Positions 20,947-40,443 of a stretch of 64,000 nucleotides of DNA are shown in pieces. The position numbers and the translations under genes were made by a program. The DNA is from Pelargonium nanum. Taxonomy: Eukaryota > Streptophyta > Magnoliopsida > Geraniales > Geraniaceae. Position 1 is the first letter of the stretch, and every line of letters begins with the position of its first letter. The notes beneath the pieces are model-generated. The model was not told the origin of the DNA, did no database searches, and saw only the letters and a program-made list of their open reading frames with translations. The stretch spans positions 1 through 64,000 of the forward strand of contig JAYMTF010000013.1 in assembly GCA_036897485.1 (NCBI GenBank), given 5' to 3'.

Positions 20947-21699
20947 TTACGATGGATGGACTCTCCGTTCCGATTTGCTCTTGCAGCTCACCATCCTCTT
21001 CTCCGTCGCCGGCGCCGGAGATTGAGACGCACAGGAACAAGAACAACAAGCCGCCGATGCTACAGCTGAAGCTACAGAATCAGAATCAGAATCATCAACC
21101 TCATGTTGATCATGACCTTGATCGTCAATCACAATCTCAATCTCTCCATCATCATCATCGCCGTTGATTTTCTCGTCAGTCGAGACCACCGGAGCTCTGC
21201 AAATCGGACAACTAAAGTGAGACCGCAACCACATGTCAATGCACTCCACGTGAAAATCATGACCGCACTTCCTCAATTTCCTCCCTATATCTCCCTCCTC
21301 ATACCCGCTCAGGCAGATCACACACTCCGGCGACACCTGCTCGCCGGAGCTGTACACGAACAGAGGAATGGAGGCGATGACGGAGGCGTCGAGGCCATTA
21401 TCAGTGTCGTTGGTACTGTGACTAGTGTCGTAGTGGAAGTGGTGGAGGCGATTCGGGCCGAGGATGTGGGTGACGGAGATGGAGTTCCGCCGCCGGCGCC
21501 GGCGAGCATGGGCCAGGAACCACTTGGCGTAGACGTGGAGGATGAGAACAAAGAGAATTACGAGGAGCAAGGAGATTATGGCGGCTAAGAGGATGTTGGT
21601 GTTGTAGGAGGAGAAAATGGTCTGGATGGTTTGGTTCAGTGAGCCGGCGCCGGAGCCGGAGGGTTGGTCGGAGAGAGAGGGAGGTGTGGTCGGCGACAT
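20947..21699 (-). CDS. ATL63: ATL-type RING-H2 E3 ubiquitin ligase (ATL63-like)
   Basis: A 250-residue, intronless membrane-anchored E3 ubiquitin ligase. Order of parts: a Ser/Pro-rich N-terminus; one transmembrane helix at about residues 35-57 (ILLAAIISLLLVILFVLILH); an arginine cluster HARRRRRR on the cytosolic side; the ATL-specific GLD motif (GLDASVIASIP, residues 102-112); and a RING-H2 finger with C126, C129, C145, H147, H150, C153, C164 and C167. The spacing C-x2-C-x15-C-x-H-x2-H-x2-C-x10-C-x2-C is the exact ATL signature, including the Pro before the last Cys. The tail is acidic, then Ser/Cys-rich. The position between SGF11 and RanBP1 fits ATL63 in Arabidopsis, which supports the symbol beyond domain similarity. 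Long open frames on the opposite strand are shadows of its GC-rich coding sequence. Confidence 0.92.
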   Translation of the reverse strand: MSPTTPPSLSDQPSGSGAGSLNQTIQTIFSSYNTNILLAAIISLLLVILFVLILHVYAKWFLAHARRRRRRNSISVTHILGPNRLHHFHYDTSHSTNDTDNGLDASVIASIPLFVYSSGEQVSPECVICLSGYEEGDIGRKLRKCGHDFHVECIDMWLRSHFSCPICRAPVVSTDEKINGDDDDGEIEIVIDDQGHDQHEVDDSDSDSVASAVASAACCSCSCASQSPAPATEKRMVSCKSKSERRVHPS

Positions 21700-24439
21700 G
21701 GGTGATTGAGACGGAGACTGTGAAGAAGAGGGAGGTGTGAGAGGGTTGAGGAAGAGACAGAGGTGTACGAGTTGTGTTATTTAAAAATGGACCCAATTTA
21801 CTGTGAAAATAACAATAGTGTACTGGAATCTTCTACAGTATCATATTTGGAAGAAACAGAGTAGTGAAAAAAAGAAAGATATTGTTATTATTTGCGGCTC
21901 AATCGACACTCGTATTTGTCACACAGACCAACAGTTAGACAAAATGTTTGCTTCAAATTGTAAGTGATTGCAATGAGCGCTCCAAATTTATACATGAGAG
22001 AGCAAGGATACTTGGAACAAAATTTTTTAGTAAAATAGATCATCCGCTCCTACAAGCATATTGGAGGAGATATATGTAAAATTTCACGAAATATTACCTC
22101 CTATAGACTTGACTTGTCCTAAGCTAGAAAATATTTGACTCATATTAATAATATTGACTCAAGTGCAACGCAAATAAATTGGATCCCAATAACCGGTCAG
22201 TATCCATAAATTCATTTAAACGGATATTAACGTTAATTTATAACAATTTAACCTCATAGATTTACCTGAGTATTAATCATTAACTCAATAATATATTCTA
22301 CTAAGATATTTATTTTTCCCTCTAATATACAAGTAGAGAGAATCTCAAGTTATATTCATATGAAACCGCAAAGAAAATATCACGTCATTAACTATTAGAA
22401 GTTGAATTTGAATTAATGAGTATGAGTTAGTAGCTAAGACTCATTTCATACTAATATATAATTATGGAAGTAGAATGTATGAAATTTTTTGATCAAAGAA
22501 TGTATGAAATATGCAGTTTGAAAGTCAACAAAATAAAAAAAATCTGTTTATTTAATAAGGAAGGTGGATGCGTAGAAATGAAGGTCTCGTGAATGCGACG
22601 GCAGGCAACAATTGTCGGATTCATGCGCTTATGATTAATGTTTGGCGGGAAGTCTAGATACATACAGAGATTGTTTGTCAAGATAGATCCAATAGATTTA
22701 GGGATGACAATTTAACTCAAACTATAACCACCTTGCCTCAACCAAATATATTAAATAAGTATTTTAATTTGTATTTTAAAGTTAATCGGTGTAGTATAGT
22801 TCATAATATATTTCTTACATACTCCCTCCGTTCCAAAATTAGTGTCCTGTTTGTCTAAATTTTTTGTCCCAAAATGAATGTCTTGTTTCCATTTTTAGGT
22901 TATTATATTATTGTTTTTCCCATATTACCCTTATCATTAAGTGTTTCAAATGAACTGCACATGGGCAGAACTGAACTGCAAATGGGGTGTAGGTGGAAAA
23001 GTGAGGGTAATATTGGAAACACATTAAATTATATGGTAATCCTTAATTTTTGCAAAAATTAGAATCAGTACACTCATTTTGAGACGGAGAGAGTATGTGT
23101 TATTTGATCTGCTAACTTGGTGCATCGTCGTGATAGGGTCAAGACTTGAGGACTGTGAAGGTAAGAAACAAAGGAAGGACACAAAACTCTATGAACTATA
23201 AGTACAAAACTTCGAAGCGTCATACTTCTAATGACCCATGCTGACATGTAAAATTATTTACTTACTGTGCATTAAATTTGACACCTCTCAAAAAAAAAAT
23301 TGACTCCTAAAGTATAGTTTTTCCGATCGAGGTAACTAGTGAAAAATGTAGAATAACATAAACAATTCATAGGTCAATAAGAGTTTTGATAATCTAGATT
23401 TTAGAAGAAATTTCGTATACGGACTCATCACTTAATTGCTGAGACAGCGGCCGTGATTACCCTTTTTTTTTCAATTAGATGTAAGTTTCCGGTTATCATC
23501 TGTTTCAAAACAAAAACAAAAAATCTGAAAGTGACGAGTTCAAAATCGACATTAGTAACTTTCTCAAAATTTTAAGTTAAACGAAGCTTAGAAGCTGACA
23601 TAGACTACAAACTTAAAAGTGAGATTCTTTATTTTAAGTTACTCCAGACTAAAGATCTTATCTGAGCCGCTAACTTGTTTAAGGCGGTAGTAAAGCGAGC
23701 AAATGCTCAATCTTGAGGTGTCACGTATCTGCTAACCTCGTGTTAAATCAATTATGCAATCATACTGTGACGTCAAGTTATGGACTTACTGTGTGTTAAA
23801 CTATGTGCACCTAAAGTCTTATTCGAGTCACTAGTTTGTGTGTATGGTCACATTAGGATCAAGAAGTGATGATAGAAGGTGGTGGGTCAATTTCGGTTTC
23901 AGATCAGGGGACCCATGTGAATCCAATAATCAGATAGGTCCCATTTTTGAATTAGCATTCTACTCTACAACTTACATTTTAGCCTTGTGATTGTAGTAGT
24001 ATTGTTGTAGTAGCCTCGTGAACTCTGGCCCATCTCCGCGGTGACACCTTATCATTCCTGTGATCCTGAAATTAGATTCATGCATCAATACATGGGTCGA
24101 AACTCGAAAATCCAAACCTCAAATACTCCAATTATCAATATCACATGTCCAAAAAACGAAGGAAGATTTCACACTAAATTGGGTGCGTACCTGGAATACG
24201 AATATGAATTACATGTAATAGTTATTGTTGCATTGTAGTTGTCGAAAAATGTTCACCTCTTAGGAAGTAATTTATGTTTTGTACATTTCAATGGATGATT
24301 ATAGTAAAATTACAATGTGAGGCACTCCCATTAATGTTACATCTCGTTAACGAATGGCGATTAAATTAAACAAATGCAAAAGTATTGGCTCGGTATGTTC
24401 AGTAGCAAAGTTACACAAGTAAAAGTGTCAATCGCATAC
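21700..24439. other. Intergenic, ATL63 to F2KP
   Basis: The ATL63 leader and promoter lie at the left (to about 22000). A Stowaway-like MITE occupies 22820-23095. The remaining AT-rich DNA shows no gene, no convincing long repeat and no tRNA. The right edge holds the F2KP 3' UTR. Confidence 0.5.
22820..23095. mobile_element. Stowaway-like MITE
   Basis: The left terminus 'tactccctccgttccaaaat' has its mate 'attttgagacggagagagta' at the right. The element is about 276 bases, is flanked by TA and has no coding capacity. These are the hallmarks of Tc1/mariner-derived Stowaway elements. Confidence 0.8.
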
Positions 24440-32399
<7,960 letters not shown>

Positions 32400-33730
32400 T
32401 CTCCGGCAACAACGTTTCTGGAATCTTCTGGAAGAGAAGAGCTCGCAGAGGTGTGGATGCGGAGAGAGAGTGTGTGCGTAGTGGATAGATAGATGAGAGA
32501 GATTTGAGAGATAGAGATCAAAAGAAGAAACCGATTGAGACGGAGACAAAAAAATAAAGGAGAGGACGATCGATGACGAGAGCTGGAGCTTTGGCTGTTA
32601 CGGAAATTGTTGGAGAAATTGCAGTTTTGCCACTCTGTGTATTGGGTTTCGGTGTGGTTTTGGGGTTGGTTAGTTTACTCAAAAGGATGAGGGTGGGGAC
32701 GCAGTGCCACACGCTTGGGCTGCACGTGCGATGAGCCTGTGGGCTAGGCAGCAATTGCTTTAATCACAAGGTACTAGATGGAAATTACTTAGATAGCCTT
32801 GTGCTGCTGATTATTAGGAGCATACTAATTTGGTCCGTCAACTAATTTTCCCTCGAAATTATCCAACAACTACGATGATGTTTGGTGTTTGGTAACATTT
32901 TAAATCGGTTTTCGAAAATGTAGATGCGTGATTCAAACAGTTCGTATTAGAATCATCTGCTATAAAAAAATATGTATTCAGTGGCGACTAGTGTGATGCA
33001 CTGTAATAAATTTCTCGTGTGAGAGTACGTGAACCTGTTTTAACAAACTGTAATTCATTTGTGTGTGAAAATGTGTTTCTATCTCATCCTTAAAAGGTAT
33101 TTACAAGAGTAACGTTATGCTTTTAATTGGTGGAAAGCATTTAAGAAACAAACATGTTGAATTTGGACATATGTCATGAAGATGAGTCTCTACACCAGAT
33201 CACGAGTCGTTTAATGGAATGTGGACTGAAAGTGGAGCATGATTCGGATTTGATGCTAGTTGTGTCATTTTGGATGAAGCAATCTCACACTTAGTATTAT
33301 ACAGTTGTTTGCCTTCTACACGGTTGTGTGACAACACTGTTGTGTGGTCATGCCACAACCTGTTATGGTCATGTTAGACAATTCCAACTCAAACCGAATA
33401 ACCACTTGAAGTTGGGAACCATTACTATAGTTGACAGTTTGGGCCCGACCTAAACTAGGCAGGCCAAAAAATACACATGGTTTTAGGCCTACTTTTTGGC
33501 AGTCTTAACGCATCTTAAAGGTCTTGCTACTTCGTAGATAAGATTTTTTTTTCTATCAGCTTTCCTCTTTTAATCCAGAAACTCACATGAGCCTATAACG
33601 AATTCGAGACCTCGAAATGAATCTAAAACGCTTGTGGACGGGTGATTATATTGGTGGCCTCCGGATTGAAGTGTAAGGTCCAACCATAAAATTAACAAGT
33701 CCAGTTCAGAGGCCCGTTAGTGTCTGTTCA
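32400..33730. other. Divergent intergenic region, F2KP / eL41
   Basis: F2KP runs left and eL41 runs right. The F2KP leader occupies roughly 32400-32620 and contains GA-rich sequence. Bases of about 32815-32880 show 'taatttggtccgtcaac' like the small TIR elements elsewhere. Bases 33420-33530 and 33640-33700 contain GGGCC/GGCCC words of the hAT-like repeat. I see no further gene. Confidence 0.5.
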
Positions 33731-33734
33731 CCAC

Positions 33735-33806
33735 AAGGCCCACTAGCCCATTCAAGTTGTGATAAGGCCCATGGGCCCATGTGAATTTTAGGGTTTTGCT
33801 ATAAAT
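33735..33806 (+). promoter_or_regulatory. Ribosomal-protein-type promoter: site II motifs, telo box and TATA
   Basis: Several GGCCCA/TGGGCC site II motifs (aaggcccac, aggcccatgggcccat) are followed by a telo box, ttagggtttt (inverse of AAACCCTAA), at about 33788-33797 and ataaata at 33801-33807. Site II plus telo box is the known promoter signature of plant translation-machinery genes (TCP and Pur-alpha type factors). A pyrimidine-rich leader (cactcttctcttcctc) starts near 33838. Confidence 0.8.
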
Positions 33807-33909
33807 ACGTAAATACCGCGCAGACCCATCCGTCTCACACTCTTCTCTTCCTCATCAGTGAAGTTCCTCACAGCGAGAGGCGTCTCGGAGAAGCAGCGTC
33901 AGCGTCAAG

Positions 33910-34075
33910 ATGAGAGCCAAGGTAACGTCTGAATTTCTTGTATTTTTGGTAGGAACATGTTTGATTTATACTTGATTCGATTCGTAACTTGGTTTTGTCG
34001 AATTTGCAGTGGAAGAAGAAGCGCATGAGGAGGTTGAAGAGGAAGCGCCGAAAGATGAGGCAGAGATCCAAGTAG
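33910..34075 (+). CDS. RPL41: 60S ribosomal protein eL41 (25 residues)
   Basis: eL41 is the smallest eukaryotic ribosomal protein, a single basic helix that bridges the two ribosomal subunits. Coding exon 1 is 33910-33921 (MRAK, then GTAACG); coding exon 2 is 34010-34075 (WKKKRMRRLKRKRRKMRQRS, then K and stop). The 25-residue product matches the invariant plant eL41 sequence as I know it. An ORF caller misses it because of its size and the intron after codon 4. The upstream site II, telo-box and TATA arrangement is what a ribosomal protein gene should have, and a pyrimidine-rich leader supports translational control. In Arabidopsis some RPL41 genes lie next to clathrin heavy chain genes; here the clathrin gene is about 20 kb away. 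Confidence 0.95.
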
Positions 34076-34404
34076 AAGCTGTAGTTTCCGTGGAGCTCTC
34101 GGGCTATAGGTTCTGGTTTTGCTTCATTAGCTCTGTTGTTAGGTTCGATTCGCTGTTTTGGAGACTTTTTGTGATTCTGTTTTGTTTCTAGATTATTGAC
34201 TCTTTTGATTTGTTTTCAATTAAAAATGCGACATGGTTCAAGTTTTGCATTATATGATCTGTTGATGATTTTGTTGATTTTCGTGGTTTTGAGTTATGGA
34301 TGAGAATGTGTGGATATGATTTTGTGGCCTATATGTGAAATTAGCTCAAATAGGTCGAAAAGAGCCTCAATGCTTTGTTGCAATTACTGTGGATTAGTGT
34401 TTGT

Positions 34405-34760
34405 TTTGTTCTTGAAAATCTCATTTGTCATTATAAACATGTTTTGCTCTATTATGTGTAAGTAGGAGTGATGTTATTATACCTTTTGGGTTAATGAGTT
34501 TCACATGTAAATTGGGTGTTTAGTTCTTGATATTTTCATTTGTCATTGAGAACTGTTGGTTTTGCTATTGTGGGTAAGTAAGTAGGTGTCATGTTAGCAT
34601 ACCTTTTGGGTTAATAGGTTTCACACATAATAGAGTGTTTAGTTCTTGAAAATGTTACTTGTCATTGAGAACAACAGGTTTTGGTATTAAGAAAAACATG
34701 TTTTGCTATATTGTGGGTAAGTGCTAGTGGTGTTAGCATGTTTTTAGGATTAATTAGTTT
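34405..34760. repeat. Three tandem units of about 117 bp
   Basis: The words 'cttgaaaatctcatttgtca', 'ggttttgctattgtgggtaa' and 'taccttttgggttaat' recur in the same order starting near 34412, 34527 and 34646. They lie downstream of the eL41 stop and are imperfect. Confidence 0.75.
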
Positions 34761-34908
34761 AGAATTTTGCACACATTTGGATTTGACATGTAAATTGGTT
34801 GAAATCCAATGGTGCTCTCTTCAAGTTGAGTGTGTGTTGCCTATTGTGAGCTAAGTTTCAAGTTGGATATAAGATTTCTACTCAGTCAGATACTTTTGGT
34901 GTATTATG

Positions 34909-35060
34909 CATACAGTTAAAGCCAATTGTCTTCAGATTAGTGTTTGTTTAGTTATTGGAAACTTCATTTTCATGGAGACTTCATTTTCATGGTGTATTAT
35001 GCATACAGTTAAAGCCAATTGTCTTCAGATTAGTGTTTTGCATACAGTTAAAGCCTATAG
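34909..35060. repeat. Tandem duplication of about 95 bp
   Basis: The segment 'gtattatgcatacagttaaa' followed by 'gccaattgtcttcagattag' occurs near 34909 and again near 35003, with a further partial 'gcatacagttaaagcc' at about 35040. A short 'cttcattttcatgg' doublet lies between. Confidence 0.75.
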
Positions 35061-35662
35061 TGTTGTCTGCATGTCAAGTGTGTGACCCTATTTTGAGTTG
35101 AGCTGCAATGTGGATTTAGGATGTGCTTAAAATTTAGTGTAGAGTTCACAAATTGACGCCCTTACCTTGATCTTGATGACCATCTTTGGTCATTACATCT
35201 TGTTCAAATTCATGATTTCTGTTTTCATTCAAGAAAATTAAATTATACCCCACTGTTGTTTCTGTTTTGGTTAATGTACAGTCATGTGCTGAGTTTGAGC
35301 CCAGTTGTGATGTGTCTTTATGAGAGTAAGGATCATGTGTGCATGTTGTGTAAGGTTGATTATTGTTTTTTTGGGCGACCGATAATATTCAGATAGATTT
35401 TAAGATCTGATTTTTGAAACACAAAACATTCACATGAAAATTTGAAAGTTAAGAACTACTAGTGCTTGCAGAAATACTCATTTGGAGGGACACAATCTAA
35501 TAAGATATCTGTTATGCTCTTATTCTATATTTCACTAAGCTCACGTCACTACATGTGATCTTGAGGCAACATGTTTGAGTTAGGAAATCAATTTCTATGT
35601 AAAATATTAGTAGACTACGTACAAAAACGACACGCTCCCAACCATTGTCTTTTTTTTTTTCT

Positions 35663-38600
35663 TTATTGAGGATTTGGGGGACGACTATTGGCAGAACAAA
35701 CCCTAGATCCCCACTCAAGCAGCTCTTTGCTTGTGTCATCCTTGTGAACAATCACTTCTATGAAGCATAGACAATCTTTCATCTCTCCAGTTGCTGTTTC
35801 AATTGCCTTGACCAGTTCCTCTTCATATCTAACCTGCAGCATCAAAAGTTTCAAATGTTCTCATGACTTGTAACTCACAAGAAGTGTTCAGATAGAGCTG
35901 GCATTTCGAATTTTGGAGGTTTGCGGTTGTGGGTGTTACATAGAAAATATGTGATTTAGTGTGGGTTTGTCTGACCCGACCGGGACATGTTCCCCATGAA
36001 AAATCTTAACTGACCCGAAAATTTACGGTGTGTTTAATGTGATTCAAACCCACAAACATGTGTGTAGATTCTAGGTGTTTGTGAATTCAGGTTCAGATTG
36101 TGAGCTCTAATTGACGTGAGAATGTGAATCCACATACCTTGGCGGTCCAGCACTTTCCTTCACCATTGTGGATTGCCTCCACCAATCCTGTGTAGTTCCA
36201 GTTCTTGATTACATTGTAAGGACCATCATGGATTTCAACTTCTATGGTGTATCCACCATTGTTTATTAGGAAAATTATTGTCTTTTGTTCACATCTTATC
36301 ATTGTTGACACATCCTGTGCTGTCACCTGTGAACCAAAAACAATAAATGAGCTATTCAAGCAAAGAGTGATAACAATGGATCATTCAGTTAAGAATGAGT
36401 AGTGCAAGACAAGTATATAAAACTAGGCTATTCTTTGCTAACCTGAAAGCTCCCATCACCAATGCAAGCAATCACACGTTTATCGGGTACTGATTGAGCA
36501 TATCCGAGCGTTGCACCAACTGACCACCCGATGGAACCATATTGCATCTGAAACTCGTACCTTCAAATTAAACAAATTCGAGTTTGTAACATTAAGCTAT
36601 TACATTCATCTACCTATTCTCCGATCTCTGCAGTAGTGAGGTCATCGTGAATTGTGTTACTTACCCACATCCTTCCGGCAACTTCAGTTTCTGACAATTG
36701 AACCAAGAATCCCCGGTCTCAGCAATCACAACTGTGTCACCTGAAAGCATCTTCTGTATATGGTAAAAAAGAATATTAACCCTTAAAGGCTCTTCAGGCT
36801 CACACTTCAAAGGCTGCCCCTCGGGAATATAAATCCTCTTATAGTTCTCGTACGCCGTCGTGTTGCACTTCACTTTCTTCGCAAGTTCTTGCAGAAAGTC
36901 CTTCATCAAGACACACCCGAAAGAAGGCCCGTTCGCGATCACAACGCGACTGGGTTGCACGATGATAGCCTTTTCCTTCTTCAGCAACAACGAGTAACCG
37001 ACGGAGCTGTAGTCGTTGAAAATGGGGCCCGCGAACAAGTACGCGTCCGCGGACTCCACGATCTCCCCACAAAATGCGGTGCCTACAGCTCCCCAATACG
37101 TGCCAATGAAGTGGGGGTGGTGCTCAGGAACAAGACCCTTTGCGGATGGCAAGACAGAAATTGCATAGCCACTAGCATCAGCAAGCTCCACAAAGGCACT
37201 TGAGGCCTTGGAGACTCTTAGTTTTGGACCACCCACCATGACTGGCTTCACAGCCTTGTTCAAGAAAGCTGCTGCTGCATCAACTGCAGCTTCTAGGCCC
37301 ATTGGATTGCTCACTCTGAATCAAGAAATGGCATGAAAAAACAAGGCCCGATTAGCCGGTCAGATAGCTTTTGGATTAGAATTTTTGTTTAGAAACGAAA
37401 ATCAGAATGAGATTTCGATTAGTCAGGTTTCAATTAGCACTTTTTGGTAATGAAAATGGAGTTGAAATGATCCTCACTACCGATTCAATCTTTTTAATTC
37501 AAACGCTACTTAAGAGTAATACGATCAGATGGAAACAATGTTGACGCTTTGAGGCGTGATGACACTGTCTTTTAGGCGTTAATTGCTACTAAAATTGTTT
37601 ATTTATAGGTAATTAACGATAACTTTGATGACGTGGAGCTAATGTCACATCAATATCATATCGTTAGAGTTAATTGTCAACTAACTTCTCAACGAAAAAC
37701 GTGGAGTACATTGACATCAAAACTCTATGTTCTATGGACTAAATTGGTGCTTTACTAATATTCAGACTTCATTGACCATATTTTTTAACGGTTGTTTGTT
37801 AAAGGTGCCTCCAAACATTTTTTTAAGCATTCTTAACAACACATTTACACAAGTGTGGTGGTGGTGCATAAATAAATAACTATAAATCAAATTAAAAAAA
37901 GTTGAAAATTTCCATTTTGGACCAAAGTTAAGCCCAACCAGTTGACTCAAAACACGAGATTTTGGTTACGCTATTTGTAAAAGTAACATAACATTTTTAT
38001 TTTTTCAATGTGAGACAATAACGATTGTTATGAATTTGTAGTTACCTTGGTGTGAGAGAAAATGGAATTAGTTCTCTATTAAAAGTAGGATGAGCAATGC
38101 CAGGCAAATTGCAACTGAGGCTAATGTAGACAGGCTTGCTTTCTCTTAGGCCTGTGGAAATGGCTGTGTCAATCATGTCATGTGCATCTTCCAAGTTATT
38201 CACCACAGCCTAACACACACATCAACACACATAATTAGTACACATTTTTTTCTTGACAAACTCGACCCGACCCAATACTTAATTAGATGTGTTTTATATG
38301 ACCCGAACATGTAAAATGCATGTTACACTCTATGTCGGTTGATTCATATTCAAATAGTCAACTTTACCAGAAAGCATGTAACAGTCTGAAAACACATAAG
38401 CTCTTGCGTAAAATCCGTCAACCCAATAGTACGATGCAAAATTCTATTAGACCCATTTTTTTAATGACAAACTCGACCCGACCTAAAACTTGATTGGATA
38501 TGTTTTATATGACCCGAACATGTAAAATGCATGTTAGACTCCACGTCCGTTAATTCAGATTTAAATTATCAGCTCTACCTGAAAGCAAGTAACGGTCTGA

Positions 38601-39064
38601 AAACACCTGAGCTCTTGCGTAAAATCCGTTAACCCAATAGTATGATGCAAAATTCTATTAGACCCAAAATCATTAGTGTTCGGTCCTCCGACGATACAAA
38701 TCACCGGCAAATTCTCGCTGTAAGCTCCGGCGATGGCGTTGATGACGCTGAGTCCGCCGACAGTGAACGTCACGACGCACGCGCCGACGCCGCGAGCCCT
38801 GGCGTAGCCGTCGGCGGCGTACCCGGCGTTGAGCTCGTTGCAGCAGCCGATGTTGTTGAGCGCCGGCTCGGCGATGAGGTGGTCGAGAAGCGTCAGATTG
38901 AAGTCGCCGGGAACGGAGAAGACGTCGGTGACGCCGATCTCGACGAGGCGGCGAGCGAGGTGGCGGCCGAGGGTGGCGTCGGCGGAGATGTTGCTGTTTT
39001 GGGCGGCGGCGGTGGCGGTGGTTTCGTTGGCGGTGGGTTTGCAGGAAGCGTCGACGGACTCCAT
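35663..39064 (-). CDS. PDC: Pyruvate decarboxylase (PDC)
   Basis: A cytosolic thiamine-diphosphate enzyme that converts pyruvate to acetaldehyde and CO2, the first step of ethanol fermentation under low oxygen. Exons in gene order: 38579-39064, 38046-38209, 36665-37315, 36443-36560, 36138-36326 and 35663-35833. Phases close to 592 residues (Arabidopsis PDCs about 600). The catalytic glutamate is E77 in [16 protein letters not shown]. The active-site His pair is H140-H141 in ILHHTIG. The ThDP-binding motif runs from CIGDGSFQ to [11 protein letters not shown] with the usual GDG ... NN spacing. The C-terminus SRPPNPQ is typical of plant PDCs. Exon 1 is GC-rich, so the opposite strand shows long shadow frames. 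Intron 1 contains a tandem copy of the end of exon 1; intron 2 holds a family A repeat. I do not see clear anaerobic-response promoter motifs. Confidence 0.95.
35893..36109. mobile_element. hAT-like MITE in a PDC intron
   Basis: It starts 'tagagctggcatttcg' and ends 'agattgtgagctcta', imperfect inverted termini of the hAT-like family seen at 56262. It contains 'gacccgaccgggacatg'. It lies between the last two PDC exons. Confidence 0.45.
37365..37509. mobile_element. Family A MITE-like repeat, copy 5, in PDC intron 2
   Basis: The left end is 'tagcttttggattagaat' and the right end is 'tttaattcaaacgctac', inverted termini. Internal 'cagaatgagatttcgatt' and 'actttttggtaatg' match the family. No coding capacity is visible. 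Confidence 0.65.
38237..38666. repeat. 215-bp tandem duplication spanning the PDC exon 1 / intron 1 border
   Basis: Unit 38452-38666 contains about 86 bases of exon 1, the true donor and intron sequence. Unit 38237-38451 repeats it, from 'cttgacaaactcgacccgac' to 'tgcaaaattctattagaccc'. The intronic copy still has a GT at the donor position. Confidence 0.85.
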
Positions 39065-40443
39065 TAATTAATTAATAATTAATTAATGGGTTGGTTTGTA
39101 ATTAATGGTTTTGATGGGAAAATTTTTGGTTTGGTTTGGGAGTGAAGAGAGTGTTTTGTACGAAGAAAAGTGGTGAAGCGTGAAATGAGGTGGTGTTGGT
39201 TTTGTTGGAGAAGACCCAGTCGAGTGGCGGTTTATATGGTTATGATCAGTTGTAAAACAGTTGTAAATATTGATATTTTGGTCCTTCAATTATTCATTTT
39301 GTTCTAAATGGTACCTGATATAATTTCTGATTCAATTTGATCCCGGACCAATTCATATTGTTTCAAGGAGGCTTATTGGCGCATATATCCGCCTTACATG
39401 TGAAATGCATGTAAATCAGGTGACAATAGTACTAGCAATTCAGGCAATGGGTCGGGTAACCAGCGGGTTCGGGTAGGACTACAATGACCCTAACCCAACC
39501 CGCATGGTCACGGGTACCCATTACCCGGCGGGTATACTCGAACTGACCGGTGAACTATTAATATCTAATCCAAAACTTAATCAGGTAAAAAGCACTATAC
39601 CCAAACCCGTTCATTTTACGGGTAATCCGCGGGTATGGGCCTAAATTACCAGCTCTAGGTGACAGGTTGTGATTGGTGGAAATTGGGCCATATTTGTGCT
39701 ATTGGACAGTTTTGGTTTTCACGGGGTGGGGTAGTGGATCCCATCTTGTGTTAGCTGTGATGGACGGTTAAAAATCAATTTCAGTTTTACATGTATTTCA
39801 CATGTACGACGACTACATGTATGAATATTTTCCTTGTTTCAATATGGTCGACAGATATATTATTTTATTTTGAAGTGAATATATGGCTCATATTTCAAGT
39901 TATGTACACATTTGTGAAGTGTTTTTAACTTCAACAATGTCAAGAAAAGAGCCAAAAGATAGAAGACACAAAACCAGAATTTACAACTAAGTAAAAATTA
40001 GTTCTTTCCTATTTCAAGATATGAACAATTTACATGAACTTCAACATCTGCAAAGAAAATCTTGGCATCAACAATCTTGTTAGCTTCAAGCTCTTCGATT
40101 TCACTTCCTCGAACCCGACTACGCTACGCTTGTTTCTATACATTAACTAGAGAGCAAATTGCAGATAAATATCGTATACTTAGTTCTATTTGCATATAGC
40201 TCCACATTCTCTACTTTTTAGCGACATTTAACTCCTTTCACTTTCGAATCATGAAATTGACGATGATAGCAGGGTATAATGGGTAGTTTGAAAAAAAAGA
40301 TAGATCGTGTGTCGTACACATGATAAAAGAGAAAATCTAGTTAAAAATAATTAACGAGGAGTTAGCTGTCGTGAAAAAAGAGAGTATGGAGCTATATGCG
40401 AACGAGACTAAGTATAAGGTACTTATCTGTAATTTACCCTTAA
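39065..40443. other. Intergenic, PDC promoter and KUP1 3' end
   Basis: The PDC leader starts with an AT palindromic stretch (ttaattaattaataattaat) just upstream of the ATG. A hAT-like repeat lies at about 39433-39657 with GGGTCGGGTAA-type interior. No gene is seen. The right side holds the KUP1 3' UTR. Confidence 0.5.
39433..39657. mobile_element. hAT-like MITE upstream of PDC
   Basis: It starts 'tagcaattcaggcaatgg' and ends 'cctaaattaccagctcta'. The interior is rich in 'cccaacccgc', 'tacccgg' and 'cgggtat' words shared with 10985-11285 and about 55109-55390. Termini are imperfect and no open frame is present. Confidence 0.5.

Larger units (their letters stand above)
34076..35662. other. Convergent spacer, eL41 / PDC, with tandem repeats
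   Basis: The eL41 3' UTR lies at the left and the PDC 3' UTR at the right. Between them are two tandem-repeat blocks (34405-34760 and 34909-35060). I see no open frame worth calling. Confidence 0.55.

Noticed and set aside
21103-21588. 161-codon open frame opposite the ATL63-like gene
   Set aside because: It is a shadow of the GC-rich coding strand: no family resemblance, and the ATL signature on the - strand is exact.
38642-39067. 141-codon open frame opposite PDC exon 1
   Set aside because: Composition is Gly/Val/Ala-rich from the GC-biased exon on the other strand, with no recognisable domain.
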